Of a stretch of DNA of 64,000 nt, positions 9,002-17,248 are shown in pieces. The stretch lies in NCBI RefSeq assembly GCF_001653795.1, contig NZ_CP011514.1:2333715-2397714 (forward strand), written 5' to 3'. This DNA comes from Mitsuaria sp. 7 (GTDB lineage Bacteria; Pseudomonadota; Gammaproteobacteria; Burkholderiales; Burkholderiaceae_C). How positions within the stretch are numbered: the stretch's first letter is position 1; every line of letters starts with the position of its first letter. A program made the position numbers and the translations under genes. Below the pieces are notes generated by a model. The model had not been told where the DNA came from. It did no database searches and saw only the letters and a list, made by a program, of their open reading frames with translations.

Positions 9002-9430
9002 TCAGACGACCCCGATCCAGCGTCCGCAGATGATGACAACGACCCAGACCACCAATGACAGCAGGCACTGCCAGCGTCCGAGCCGGTCCTGCGCCCGGAC
9101 CCCGCCGCGCCAGTGGAACCACGCCGCGTTCAGGCCCGCCAGTGCGATCAACGCGATCTTGATGCGCATCGCCGGATTGACCCAGAGCTCCTGCGGCTGG
9201 ATCGCGAACATGGCCACGCCCGACACCGCGCACAACGCGAAGCCCGCCAGCGCCGTGGGAATCGCCAGTCGCGCCAGCGAGGTCGGATCGATGTCGCGCC
9301 GCGCGCCCAGCGTTCTGAGTTCGAAGACCAGCAGCCCGCCGAACAGCGCGCCGAGTCCGATCAGGTGCACGACAGAAAACACTGGATAAGCCCACGGATG
9401 GGCCACCAGCGTCGTCATCGTGCGCCACAT
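9002..9430 (-). CDS. Small four-helix inner-membrane protein (DUF6644-like)
   Basis: 142 residues with about four hydrophobic helices (near 14-35, 55-80, 88-105, 120-140). The WAYPVFSVVHLIGLGALFGG start and a FELRTLG loop resemble DUF6644-like membrane proteins of unknown role. The start is either the ATG at 9430, 6 bp after the aroG stop, or the ATG at 9418; neither has a clear ribosome site, so translation may be coupled to aroG. Confidence 0.68.
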   Translation of the reverse strand: MWRTMTTLVAHPWAYPVFSVVHLIGLGALFGGLLVFELRTLGARRDIDPTSLARLAIPTALAGFALCAVSGVAMFAIQPQELWVNPAMRIKIALIALAGLNAAWFHWRGGVRAQDRLGRWQCLLSLVVWVVVIICGRWIGVV

Positions 9431-9436
9431 GCAATA

Positions 9437-10570
9437 TCAGGCCGCGCGACGCTCGCGCCGTTGACGCACCGCCGCGGCGAGCGAGCGCATCAGCGGTTCG
9501 GTCTGGCTCCAGCCCAGGCAGGCATCGGTGATCGACACGCCCGGCAGCAGATCGGCCTTGGTCTGGCCGGCCAGCAGGTCCTGGCGACCGGGCTGCAGAT
9601 GGGACTCGACCATCACGCCGGTGATGCGCTCGTCGCCGCCGGCGATCTGCGCGCCGACGTCGTGGCCGACGTCGATCTGGCGTTCGAATTTCTTCGACGA
9701 ATTCGCATGCGAGAAGTCGATCATCAGCTGCTCGCGCAGCCCTGCCGCCTTCAGCACCTCGGCCGCGGACTGCACCGACGCCGCGTCGTAGTTCGGCGCC
9801 TTGCCGCCGCGCAGGATCAGGTGGCAATCATCGTTGCCGCGGGTCTCGAAGATCGCGGCCAGGCCCATCTTCGTCATGCCCATGAAGGCGTGGCTCGCGC
9901 GCGCCGCCAGCACCGCGTCGGCGGCGATCTTCACCGAGCCGTCGGTGCCGTTCTTGAAGCCCACCGGGCAGGACAGGCCCGACGCCAGCTGGCGGTGGCT
10001 CTGGCTCTCGGTGGTGCGTGCGCCGATGGCGCCCCAGGCGATCAGGTCGGAGATGTACTGCGGCGACAGCAGGTCCAGGAACTCGGTGCCCGCGGGCAGG
10101 CCCAGCGCCGTCACGTCCAGCAGCAGCTGGCGCGCCAGCCGCAGGCCTTCGTTCATGTGGAAGCTGCCGTCCAGGTGCGGGTCGTTGATGTAGCCCTTCC
10201 AGCCCACCGTCGTGCGCGGCTTCTCGAAGTAGACGCGCATCACGATCAGCAGGTCCTGCTCGAGCTCGCCGCGCAGGTCCTTCAGCAGCCGGGCGTAGTC
10301 CATCGCCTGGCCGTGGTCGTGGATGGAGCACGGCCCGACGATGCACAGCAGCCGGTCGTCGCGGCCGTGCAGCACGTCGCTGATCTCGCGGCGCGCGGTC
10401 TCGACCACGTTCAGCGAGGCCTCCGGCAGCGGCAGTTCGTCGAGCAGCAGCGCCGGCGAGATCAACGGGCGGACCGCGTCGATGCGGGTGTCGTCGGTGC
10501 GGGTGTCGTCGCGGGTGGCGTCGGCGGAGCCGATCTCGCGATCGTGCTGCGGGTGGTCGAGATTCTTCAT
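9437..10570 (-). CDS. aroG: 3-deoxy-7-phosphoheptulonate synthase, class I (AroG/F/H type)
   Basis: First enzyme of the shikimate pathway, condensing PEP and erythrose-4-phosphate. Conserved stretches include VGPCSIHDHGQAMDYA, MRVYFEKPRTTVGWKG, GARTTESQSHRQLASGLS, GFKNGTDGS and the metal-site IDFSHANSSK. Length 377 is slightly longer than the E. coli enzymes because of a polar, Asp/Thr-rich N-terminal extension (about residues 5-32). Which aromatic amino acid inhibits it cannot be read safely. It lies 52 bp downstream of an EamA exporter gene. Confidence 0.95.
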   Translation of the reverse strand: MKNLDHPQHDREIGSADATRDDTRTDDTRIDAVRPLISPALLLDELPLPEASLNVVETARREISDVLHGRDDRLLCIVGPCSIHDHGQAMDYARLLKDLRGELEQDLLIVMRVYFEKPRTTVGWKGYINDPHLDGSFHMNEGLRLARQLLLDVTALGLPAGTEFLDLLSPQYISDLIAWGAIGARTTESQSHRQLASGLSCPVGFKNGTDGSVKIAADAVLAARASHAFMGMTKMGLAAIFETRGNDDCHLILRGGKAPNYDAASVQSAAEVLKAAGLREQLMIDFSHANSSKKFERQIDVGHDVGAQIAGGDERITGVMVESHLQPGRQDLLAGQTKADLLPGVSITDACLGWSQTEPLMRSLAAAVRQRRERRAA

Positions 10571-10622
10571 GGCGGCGGCGGTACGCCCTCTCGGGCGCAG
10601 AAACGCGAAATTGAACCGCCGA

Positions 10623-11549
10623 TTATCCGCCCGACCGAGACATCGAGGCGAGTCCCACCGAGGTCGCCGACACGACGAAGCCCGCCAGGGCCAGCGCGCC
10701 GAAGTGCTCGCCGAGCAGACCCATGCCCATCAGCGCCGACACGCCGGGGATCAGGTAGAAGAGCTTGGCCACCGCGCCGGCCTGGCCGCGCCGGATCATC
10801 ACGAACATCAGGCTGAAGGCGCCGATCGAGTTCACGAGCCCGAGCCACAGCGTCGATCCGATGAGTTCCAGGCTCCAGTCCGGCATGCCGGGCTCGCGCC
10901 AGAGCGCCAGCGCCAGCACGGCAATCGCGGAGACCGTCATCTGGATGCCGCTGCCGGTACGCAGGTCCATGCCGGCGCAGAAGCGCTTCTGGTACAGCGT
11001 GCCGGCGACCAGGCCGGTCAAGCCGAGCAGCCCCGCGCCGTAGGCCATCCACGCGCCGCCGCCCAGCGGCCGGTCGACGATCACCAGCGCCACGCCCGCC
11101 GCGCCGCCGAGCATGCCCAGCCAATGCGCGGTGCTCATGCGTTCGGCCAGCCACAGGTGGGCGCCCATCGCGGTGGCCAGCGGCATCATTCCGATCAGCA
11201 GCGCGGCCACGCCGGTGGGCAGTCCCCACGCGATCGCGCAGTAGACGCCGGAGAAATGCAGCACCTGCATCAGCAGACCGACGACGCCGAGGTGGATCCA
11301 GGCCCGCGCGGTCTTCGGCCACGGCGCGCGCGTCGCCACCGACACGGCCAGCAATACCACCGCCGCGAGCCCGAAGCGCAGCGCCAGCAGCGTGAACGGC
11401 CCCGCGTGCGGCAGCGCCAGCTTGCCGGCGACGTAGCCTGTGCTCCACAGCAGGATGAAGAGCGCAGGAAGGCTCAGCGCGACGAAGGCGCCGAGCCGGT
11501 CCGGCCGCGCGGCGCCGGGGGTGGCAGTGAGCAGGATCGAGGTCGTCAT
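10623..11549 (-). CDS. EamA-family (DMT) drug/metabolite exporter
   Basis: About ten hydrophobic helices in two EamA repeats over 308 residues, starting at LSLPALFILLWSTGYVAGKL. Such proteins export amino acids or small metabolites from the cytoplasm. The ATG at 11549 has GGGAG 8 nt upstream and beats the TTG seven codons earlier. A divergent LysR regulator 115 bp away probably controls it. Its position before aroG makes export of an aromatic compound conceivable, but the substrate is unknown. Confidence 0.85.
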   Translation of the reverse strand: MTTSILLTATPGAARPDRLGAFVALSLPALFILLWSTGYVAGKLALPHAGPFTLLALRFGLAAVVLLAVSVATRAPWPKTARAWIHLGVVGLLMQVLHFSGVYCAIAWGLPTGVAALLIGMMPLATAMGAHLWLAERMSTAHWLGMLGGAAGVALVIVDRPLGGGAWMAYGAGLLGLTGLVAGTLYQKRFCAGMDLRTGSGIQMTVSAIAVLALALWREPGMPDWSLELIGSTLWLGLVNSIGAFSLMFVMIRRGQAGAVAKLFYLIPGVSALMGMGLLGEHFGALALAGFVVSATSVGLASMSRSGG

Positions 11550-11580
11550 GACGGACTCCCAGGTGGACAACGATGGGATG

Positions 11581-11635
11581 AACTCTAGAAATGGAAGCCC
11601 TTGGACACAATCCGCTTCCGATTCGTTTTAGAGTT
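11581..11635. promoter_or_regulatory. Divergent promoter region with inverted AACTCTA/TAGAGTT
   Basis: AACTCTA at 11581-11587 and TAGAGTT at 11629-11635, arms of an interrupted dyad in the 115-bp gap between the exporter and the LysR gene. Longer partial symmetry (AACTCTAGAAA against TTTTAGAGTT) suggests two half-sites for the LysR protein. Confidence 0.4.
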
Positions 11636-11664
11636 TCCAGATCGAGAACAATCAAAGGACCGCC

Positions 11665-12615
11665 ATGGGACGCCTGGAAGACCTGCAAGCCTTCGCCCGC
11701 GTCGTGGACGCGCGCAGCTTCTCGGGCGCGGCCAAGCTGCTGGGGGCGACCAAGTCCGCCGTCAGCAAGCAGGTGTCGCGGCTGGAACAGCAGCTCGGCA
11801 CGCGGCTGCTGCACCGCACCACCCGCAGCATCAGCCCCACGGCGGAGGGCCGCAGCGTCTACGAGCGCGCCCAGCGCCTGATCGAGGAAGCGCAGGCGCT
11901 CGACGCGGAACTGGCCGGCCAGCGCGAGCAGCCGCGTGGCGTGCTGCGGCTGAGCACCTCGACCGCCTTCGGCAATCTGCAGTTCACCGCGCTCATGGCG
12001 GAGTTCTGCGCGAGGCATCCGCAGTTGCAGGTCGTGCTCGGTTTGAACGACCGCTACGTCGACCTGGCCGAGGAAGGCTTCGACGTCGTGATGCGGCTGA
12101 CGGGACGCCCGAGTCCCGGCCTCGTCGCGCGCAAGCTGGCGGACATCCGCTTCGTGCTGTGCGCCTCGCCCGACTACCTCGGGCGGCACGGCACGCCGAC
12201 GGCCGTCGCGGATCTGGCCGGCCACCGCTGCCTGCGCTTCGGCTACCTGCATGCGCCGGAGCGCTGGCGCTTCCAGCATTCCGTCGAAGGCGAGGCGGAG
12301 GTCGAGATCTCCGGCGCCCTGCGCTTCGAGAGCGGCCTCACGGCCAACAGCAGCGAGTCGCTGCGCGTCGCGGCGCTGGCGGGCATGGGCCTGGCGGTGC
12401 TGCCGACCTACGCGATCGGACGCGACCTGCGCGAGGGCCGCCTCACCGCCCTGCTCCCGGGCTGGACGCCGCTGGGCGGACCGGCCGAGGCCGACGTGCT
12501 CTACGCGGTCTACCTGCCCAGCCGCTTCCCGAGTCCGAAGGTCCGGGCGCTGATCGATTTCTGTGTCGAACGGTTCGGCGACATCCCGCCCTGGGACCGT
12601 CCCGAACCCGCTTGA
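11665..12615 (+). CDS. LysR-family transcriptional regulator
   Basis: Helix-turn-helix at residues 1-60 ([20 protein letters not shown], then [20 protein letters not shown]), followed by a periplasmic-binding-protein-like effector domain (about 90-300). Length of 316 is usual. The AAAGGA ribosome site sits 6 nt before the ATG. It is divergent from the EamA exporter, the standard arrangement for a LysR regulator and its target. The [14 protein letters not shown] wording places it in the large CrgA/AaeR-like subgroup. The effector is unknown. Confidence 0.9.
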   Translation: MGRLEDLQAFARVVDARSFSGAAKLLGATKSAVSKQVSRLEQQLGTRLLHRTTRSISPTAEGRSVYERAQRLIEEAQALDAELAGQREQPRGVLRLSTSTAFGNLQFTALMAEFCARHPQLQVVLGLNDRYVDLAEEGFDVVMRLTGRPSPGLVARKLADIRFVLCASPDYLGRHGTPTAVADLAGHRCLRFGYLHAPERWRFQHSVEGEAEVEISGALRFESGLTANSSESLRVAALAGMGLAVLPTYAIGRDLREGRLTALLPGWTPLGGPAEADVLYAVYLPSRFPSPKVRALIDFCVERFGDIPPWDRPEPA

Positions 12616-12793
12616 CATCGGACTGAGCCCCGCATCGAACGGGTCCCGGAGAGGTCCCAGAGGGATGCCGGCAGAACGCCTCTTCCGGGCCCTGGCTCGT
12701 TCGGGCCACGGAGAGTCCCCCATCATCGTTCGCACGACAGGAGTAGGCGCGACGCGGGCCGCTCCAGGCGCGATGAGACAATCCGCCCCCATC

Positions 12794-13834
12794 ATGGCTC
12801 TCATCCCCTACGGCTTCGCCCGTCCCTTCCTGTTCGGGCTGGATCCCGAACATGCGCACGAACTGACCCTGGGCAGCATCGCCCGTCTGCAGAACACGCC
12901 CGCCCAATGCGCCTGGGCACAGACGCGGGTGTCCGATCCGGTGACCGTCGCCGGACTGCGCTTCCCCAACCGCATCGGCCTGGCCGCCGGCCTCGACAAG
13001 AACGGCCGTTGCATCGACGGCCTCGGCGCGATGGGCTTCGGCTTCATCGAGGTCGGCACCGTCACGCCCAAGGCGCAGCCCGGCAACGACAAGCCGCGCA
13101 TGTTCCGGCTGCCCGCGAAACAGGCGCTGATCAACCGCCTGGGCTTCAACAACGAAGGCCTGGACGCGTTCATCACCAACGTGAAGCGCTCGCACAGCTT
13201 CCGCCACCGCGGCGGGCTGCTCGGCCTGAACATCGGCAAGAACGCCGCGACGCCGATCGAGCGCGCCGTCGACGACTACCTGATCGGTCTGGAAGGCGTG
13301 TTCCCGCACGCCGACTACATCACCGTCAACATCTCCAGCCCCAACACCAAGAACCTGCGCCAGCTGCAGAGCGACGAGGCGCTCGATGCGCTGCTCGGGC
13401 CGCTGCAGGCGCGCCGCCTGGCGCTGCAGGACGCGAGCGGACGGCAGGTCCCGCTGTTCGTGAAGATCGCGCCCGACCTCGACGAGGAACAGGTCGCCGT
13501 CATCGCCGCGAGCCTGAAGCGCCACGGCATCGACGGCGTCATCGCGACGAACACGACGATCTCCCGCGAGGCCGTGCAAGGCCTGCCGCACGCGAATGAG
13601 ACCGGCGGCCTGTCCGGCGCGCCGGTCTTCGAGGCCAGCAACCGCGTGATCCGCCTGCTGCGCTCGGCGCTGGGGAACGGCTATCCGATCATCGGCGTGG
13701 GCGGCGTGCTCGGCGGCGAGGACGCCCGCGCCAAGCTGCAGGCCGGCGCGGACCTGGTCCAGCTTTACACCGGGCTGATCTACAAGGGTCCGGCGCTGGT
13801 GCCCGAGTGCGCGAAGGCGATGGCACGGCTCTGA
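12794..13834 (+). CDS. pyrD: Dihydroorotate dehydrogenase (quinone), class 2
   Basis: Membrane-associated flavoenzyme of pyrimidine synthesis that passes electrons to quinone. The N-terminal amphipathic segment [19 protein letters not shown] is the class-2 membrane-binding part. Further signatures are [31 protein letters not shown] with the catalytic Ser, and [16 protein letters not shown]. 346 residues. The ATG at 12794 is chosen over longer in-frame starts because class-2 enzymes start here and GAGACAAT just upstream could be a -10 box. Confidence 0.95.
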   Translation: MALIPYGFARPFLFGLDPEHAHELTLGSIARLQNTPAQCAWAQTRVSDPVTVAGLRFPNRIGLAAGLDKNGRCIDGLGAMGFGFIEVGTVTPKAQPGNDKPRMFRLPAKQALINRLGFNNEGLDAFITNVKRSHSFRHRGGLLGLNIGKNAATPIERAVDDYLIGLEGVFPHADYITVNISSPNTKNLRQLQSDEALDALLGPLQARRLALQDASGRQVPLFVKIAPDLDEEQVAVIAASLKRHGIDGVIATNTTISREAVQGLPHANETGGLSGAPVFEASNRVIRLLRSALGNGYPIIGVGGVLGGEDARAKLQAGADLVQLYTGLIYKGPALVPECAKAMARL

Positions 13835-13896
13835 GCCTGCAGTGAGGCAGCCTCCGCTGCCGCGTTGGCACCACCCTGCCCGTTTTTCGACCGAAC

Positions 13897-13922
13897 AAAG
13901 CGCTCCTCAGTGAGCGCTTTTT
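13897..13922 (+). terminator. Terminator of pyrD
   Basis: Stem AAAGCGCTC / GAGCGCTTT with a 6-nt loop CTCAGT, followed by TT, 60 bp after the pyrD stop. Confidence 0.8.
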
Positions 13923-13991
13923 CGTTGGCGTCTCCAGCAAAGACCTGCTGGTGCGCTTTAGAACTTCGTTCGGTTGAGTCAGTGACAAGAC

Positions 13992-14010
13992 GATAATGCC
14001 TCGCATTCCC
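13992..14010 (+). promoter_or_regulatory. Possible Fur box before the iron-linked operon
   Basis: GATAATGCCTCGCATTCCC matches the 19-bp Fur consensus in the first seven positions and in the central CATT, about 12 of 19 overall. It sits 24 bp before the first gene of an operon whose families are usually iron-regulated. The match is moderate. Confidence 0.4.
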
Positions 14011-14033
14011 ATTTGTCGGACGCCAGCCCGCCC

Positions 14034-14360
14034 ATGATCGATACCGCGACCCACCCCAACCGGGGCAAGAGCCCAGCGCTGCCCTTCCCGCTGCTGTCGC
14101 GCATCGGCGCGGCGATCCTCGGTGGCTATGCGTTCTGCTGGGGCTTCATCGCATTCGCGCACAGCGGGCTGTACGCGCTGGGCATGTCCTTCCACGACGC
14201 CGAGCATCTGAGCGCGATCCTCGGCCTGCTGCTCTTCCTGACGGTGTTCCTCTGGACCTTCGCGGCGCGCCGCGTGGGCGTGTGCTGGGCGGTGCTGCTG
14301 GCCAGCGGCGGCGTCATGACCGGAGCGGCCGCGCTGATCCAGCGCGCGCTGCTCGCCTGA
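14034..14360 (+). CDS. DUF3649-type small membrane protein of an iron-uptake operon
   Basis: 108 residues with three hydrophobic helices (about 25-45, 55-75, 82-102). The segment AILGGYAFCWGFIAFAHSG, the HDAEHLSAILGLLLFL helix and the TFAARRVGVCWAVLL helix match the small proteins found before PepSY membrane proteins in siderophore uptake operons. I chose the ATG at 14034; a TTG 21 bp upstream is in frame but has no ribosome site. The PepSY gene follows after 17 bp. The molecular role is not established. Confidence 0.72.
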   Translation: MIDTATHPNRGKSPALPFPLLSRIGAAILGGYAFCWGFIAFAHSGLYALGMSFHDAEHLSAILGLLLFLTVFLWTFAARRVGVCWAVLLASGGVMTGAAALIQRALLA

Positions 14361-14377
14361 CGCGAAGGGGTTGGACC

Positions 14378-16063
14378 ATGTTCCAGAATTTCCGGCTCTC
14401 GATGGCCTGGCTGCACACCTGGTTCGGCCTGGTGCTGGGCTTCGTGCTGATGGTGGTGTTCTTCTTCGGCGCGCTATCGGTCTTCGACCGCGAGATCGAC
14501 CGCTGGGCGATCCCGTCCTCGCGCTTCGAGCCGCAGCCGATGCCGTCCTTCGACCAGATCCTGAAGCCGGCCTTCGAGAAGATGCAACCGCCCAAGGAGT
14601 CCGTCGCGCTGCTGGAAGGCCGCGTCAACGGGCCGCTGCCGGAACGCTTCGACGTCGTGAGCAGCTGGGGCGCGTACACGACGCACCGCGATCCGGTGGT
14701 GTCGGTGTTCGCCGGCTTCAAGGTCCCCAACGCGAAGGACCCGGACGAGACCGTCTTCGCCGTCCACGCGCTCGATCCGCGCAACGGCGCGGTGCTGCCG
14801 CAGGGGCAGTTGCGCATCGGCAGCGAGTTCTTCTATCCGCTGCACTACAGCCTGCACCTCACGTGGAAGGACCTGGGCTACTGGATCGTCGGCTTCTCGG
14901 CGCTGATGATGCTCGCCGCGCTGGTCAGCGGCGTGGTGATGCACCGCAAGATCTTCCGCGAGTTCTTCACCTTCCGCCGCAGCAAGAGCGTGCAGCGCAG
15001 CGCGCTGGACCTGCACAACCTGACCGGCGTGGTGGCCCTGCCCTTCCACTTCTTCTTCGCGTTCACGGGGCTGGTGATCTTCGCGGGCATCTACTTCCCG
15101 GTCGCGCACACGCAGCTGCATGACCTGCACGACCTGTCCGAACGCGTCGAGGCACAGCAGACGGGCCTGCCCCATGAGCGCGCGGGTGTCGCCGCGCCGC
15201 TCGCCTCCGTGGACGCGATGGTGGCCGAGGCGCGGCGTCGCTGGGCGGCCAAGGGCATGGCGGGCGACGTGGGCTTCGTCAACCTGCAGCACGTCGGCGA
15301 TGCCAACGCCTATGTGAGCGTGTATCGCGCCGGCACCGACCGCGTCGCGCTGACCGGCGAGGGCATCCACTTCAAGGCGAGCACCGGCGAGCTGCTGCGC
15401 GAGGATCCCCCGCGCACCGCCGTCGACAGCGTCACCGAGTTCCTCACCGGGCTGCACCTGCAGCATTTCCGGCACTGGCTGCTGCGCTGGCTCTACGTGC
15501 TGGGCGGGCTGCTGGGCTGCGTGTGCATCGCGACGGGCTTCCTGTTCTTCGTCGAGAAGCGCAAGCAGCAGCACGCGAAGGCCGGCGGCCAAGGCAGCCG
15601 CATCGTCGACGCGCTGGCGGTGACGACCGTCACCGGCATGCTGGTCGCGACGATGGCGATGCTGATCGCCAACCGGCTGCTGCCGGAGTCGCTCGCCGAC
15701 AAGGGCGAGTGGGAACGCAACGTCTTCTGGAGCGCCTGGGCGCTGGCGATGGTGCATGCCTTCGTGCGCGGTGGCGCGGTGGCGCAGGCGCGCATGAATC
15801 CGGCCTGGCGCGAGCAATGCTGGGCGATCGCCGGGGGCGCGATCGCAGCCGTGGTCGCCAACGCGGTGACGACGGGAGATCACCTCGGAAGGACGCTCTC
15901 GACCGGCTACTGGCCGGTGGCGGGCGTGGACCTCAGCCTGATCGCGACGGCGGCGATCGCGCTCTTCGCAGCGACCAGGCTCGCGCATCGGGCCAAGCGT
16001 TCAAGTTCCGCGGAGAACACCTCGCCGTCCGCGCTCAAGACCGTGGGAGCCCGTCATGGCTGA
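14378..16063 (+). CDS. PepSY-associated transmembrane protein (FoxB/PiuB-like)
   Basis: 561-residue inner-membrane protein. Helices lie near 10-35, 165-190, 215-240, 365-390, 415-435, 450-470 and beyond. The start LSMAWLHTWFGLVLGFVLMV and the periplasmic part between TM1 and TM2 are typical of PepSY_TM proteins, several of which reduce ferric siderophores in the periplasm through haem-linked His residues; HTW, HYSLHL and LHLQHFRHWLLRWLY here supply candidate His ligands. AAGGGG precedes the ATG. The last 8 bp overlap the next gene. No TonB receptor gene is adjacent. Confidence 0.85.
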   Translation: MFQNFRLSMAWLHTWFGLVLGFVLMVVFFFGALSVFDREIDRWAIPSSRFEPQPMPSFDQILKPAFEKMQPPKESVALLEGRVNGPLPERFDVVSSWGAYTTHRDPVVSVFAGFKVPNAKDPDETVFAVHALDPRNGAVLPQGQLRIGSEFFYPLHYSLHLTWKDLGYWIVGFSALMMLAALVSGVVMHRKIFREFFTFRRSKSVQRSALDLHNLTGVVALPFHFFFAFTGLVIFAGIYFPVAHTQLHDLHDLSERVEAQQTGLPHERAGVAAPLASVDAMVAEARRRWAAKGMAGDVGFVNLQHVGDANAYVSVYRAGTDRVALTGEGIHFKASTGELLREDPPRTAVDSVTEFLTGLHLQHFRHWLLRWLYVLGGLLGCVCIATGFLFFVEKRKQQHAKAGGQGSRIVDALAVTTVTGMLVATMAMLIANRLLPESLADKGEWERNVFWSAWALAMVHAFVRGGAVAQARMNPAWREQCWAIAGGAIAAVVANAVTTGDHLGRTLSTGYWPVAGVDLSLIATAAIALFAATRLAHRAKRSSSAENTSPSALKTVGARHG

Positions 16064-16367
16064 GCCCGTTGTTCTGCTGGGCGCCGCCGCCGTGAACGCC
16101 GTGCTGGGCTTCGGCTGGCTGGCGTTGGCCATGGATACCCACTGGGAGCAGGTCCATGGCGAAGAGGCGCCGAAGGCGGCCACCGCGCGGAACCTGCGCG
16201 CTGCCGGCGCGCTGGCGCTGGTGCTCTCGCTCGGCCTGTGCCTGAAGGCGGACCACCCGTCGATGGCTGTGCTGGTATGGCTGATGTTGCTGGCAGGCGC
16301 GGCAGCGGCCATCGCGGCCACGCTGTCGTGGCGCCCGCGATGGCTGAAGGGGCTGTGGCCGCGTTAA
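16056..16367 (+). CDS. DUF3325 membrane protein
   Basis: 103 residues with three hydrophobic helices (about 4-23, 45-63, 68-88). The beginning, an Ala/Leu helix followed by LAMDTHWEQVHG, is the DUF3325 pattern. Its ATG lies inside the end of the PepSY gene (8-bp overlap), so the two are translationally coupled. Known only as a conserved partner in iron-uptake operons. Confidence 0.78.
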   Translation: MAEPVVLLGAAAVNAVLGFGWLALAMDTHWEQVHGEEAPKAATARNLRAAGALALVLSLGLCLKADHPSMAVLVWLMLLAGAAAAIAATLSWRPRWLKGLWPR

Positions 16368-16420
16368 GCGCCTGAAACTCAGCGCCTGAAACTCAGCGCC
16401 TGAATTCAGCGCCTGAAAGC
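16367..16420. repeat. Four tandem copies of a 13-14 bp unit
   Basis: AGCGCCTGAAACTC at 16367-16380 and again at 16381-16394, then AGCGCCTGAATTC (16395-16407) and AGCGCCTGAAAGC (16408-16420). The first unit begins on the last base of the DUF3325 stop codon. A short non-coding array that probably arose by slippage. Confidence 0.85.
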
Positions 16421-16423
16421 GAA

Positions 16424-16443
16424 ACGGCCGCGTGAGCGGCCGT
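16424..16443 (-). terminator. Terminator of the PEP-CTERM gene (minus), maybe bidirectional
   Basis: Stem ACGGCCG / CGGCCGT with loop CGTGAG. On the minus strand it is followed by the T-rich TTCGCTTT, so it fits the gene ending at 16480 best. Confidence 0.55.
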
Positions 16444-16479
16444 GCAGGCTGAGGCCGCATCGCGCGGCCGGGTCGCCAA

Positions 16480-16977
16480 TCAGTCTTGGCGGCGACGACG
16501 CGCCACGAAACCGACGGCAGCGATGCCGGCCAGCATCAGCGCGTAGGTCGCGGGTTCGGGGACGGCAGCCGCCGCGGCGACGTTGACCGTCGTCGAGAAG
16601 ACCGCGCCGCCGAAGCCGGCACCGCTGAGCGTGCCGCTGGCGAGCAGCTGATACGTGCCGGCGGCCAGGTTGGCGAAATGGAAGCCCGTGGCGCTCGCGT
16701 CCAGGTCCGTCACGCCGTTCAGGCCCGCGAAGCTGAAGTTCACCGACTGCAGCGGCACGGTGAAGCCGTTGCCGAAGCTGATGGTGGTCGCCGCCAGCAC
16801 CGAGCCGGTGACGTCCGAGGCCTGCGTCAGGGTGAAGGATCCGAGGACCACGTCCGAGAAGCTGCTGCCGCTCGGGGTCACGGTCGGCGAGACGAACACC
16901 GGATCCAGGGTCGCGGCGCCAGCGGCGCCCGCGATCAGCGCGGCGCCCAGCGCCAGCACGAGAGACTTAAATTTCAT
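16480..16977 (-). CDS. PEP-CTERM sorting-domain protein
   Basis: 165-residue exported protein. Residues 1-23 are a signal peptide (MKFKSLVLALGAALIAGAAG). The middle is Ser/Thr/Gly-rich beta-type sequence. The C-terminus has the sorting signal VPEPATYALMLAGIAAVGFV followed by ARRRRQD, recognised by an exosortase for transfer to the outer surface or exopolysaccharide matrix. The FSDVVLGSFTL segment resembles the FxDxA-PEP-CTERM subgroup. I chose the ATG at 16977 because it starts the signal peptide. No exosortase gene is in the window. Confidence 0.88.
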   Translation of the reverse strand: MKFKSLVLALGAALIAGAAGAATLDPVFVSPTVTPSGSSFSDVVLGSFTLTQASDVTGSVLAATTISFGNGFTVPLQSVNFSFAGLNGVTDLDASATGFHFANLAAGTYQLLASGTLSGAGFGGAVFSTTVNVAAAAAVPEPATYALMLAGIAAVGFVARRRRQD

Positions 16978-17248
16978 GGCTGCCCATCCCGTCAGTCGAG
17001 TTGATTTCGTGACGGAGTTTGCACTGCAGCATGAGTTCGTGTCCTGGACAAACCGGCGACTTTTGTTGCAGTGCGTCACAGGGACGTCACCATCGCAAGG
17101 GACAGGGGTCGGGTTTTGTCCCCTGCCCTGTCCCACCCATGCCCGCATCGGGCACGCCAGCCGCACGCCGCGCAGATCGACGTTTCCAGCGGAACGACCG
17201 ACGTCGCGACGGTCACACAGGGCCTCCCGTTTTCACCCGGCTTCCTGA
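16978..17248. other. Divergent intergenic region, PEP-CTERM gene / P450 gene
   Basis: 271 bp with no gene. It holds an interrupted inverted repeat GCACTGCA (17021-17028) / TGCAGTGC (17067-17074) in the probable promoter zone of the PEP-CTERM gene, and a separate hairpin at 17099-17134. No standard promoter stands out. Confidence 0.45.
17099..17134. other. Perfect 9-bp hairpin in the divergent region
   Basis: GGGACAGGG (17099-17107) pairs with CCCTGTCCC (17126-17134) across an 18-nt loop. It is about 115 bp before the P450 start. It could be a leader structure or an operator; there is no U-tract on either side. Confidence 0.4.

Noticed and set aside
14378..16063. PepSY gene as sulfite-reductase-like or ferric reductase FRE family
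   Set aside because: No flavin- or NADPH-binding motif is visible; the PepSY-TM layout fits better.
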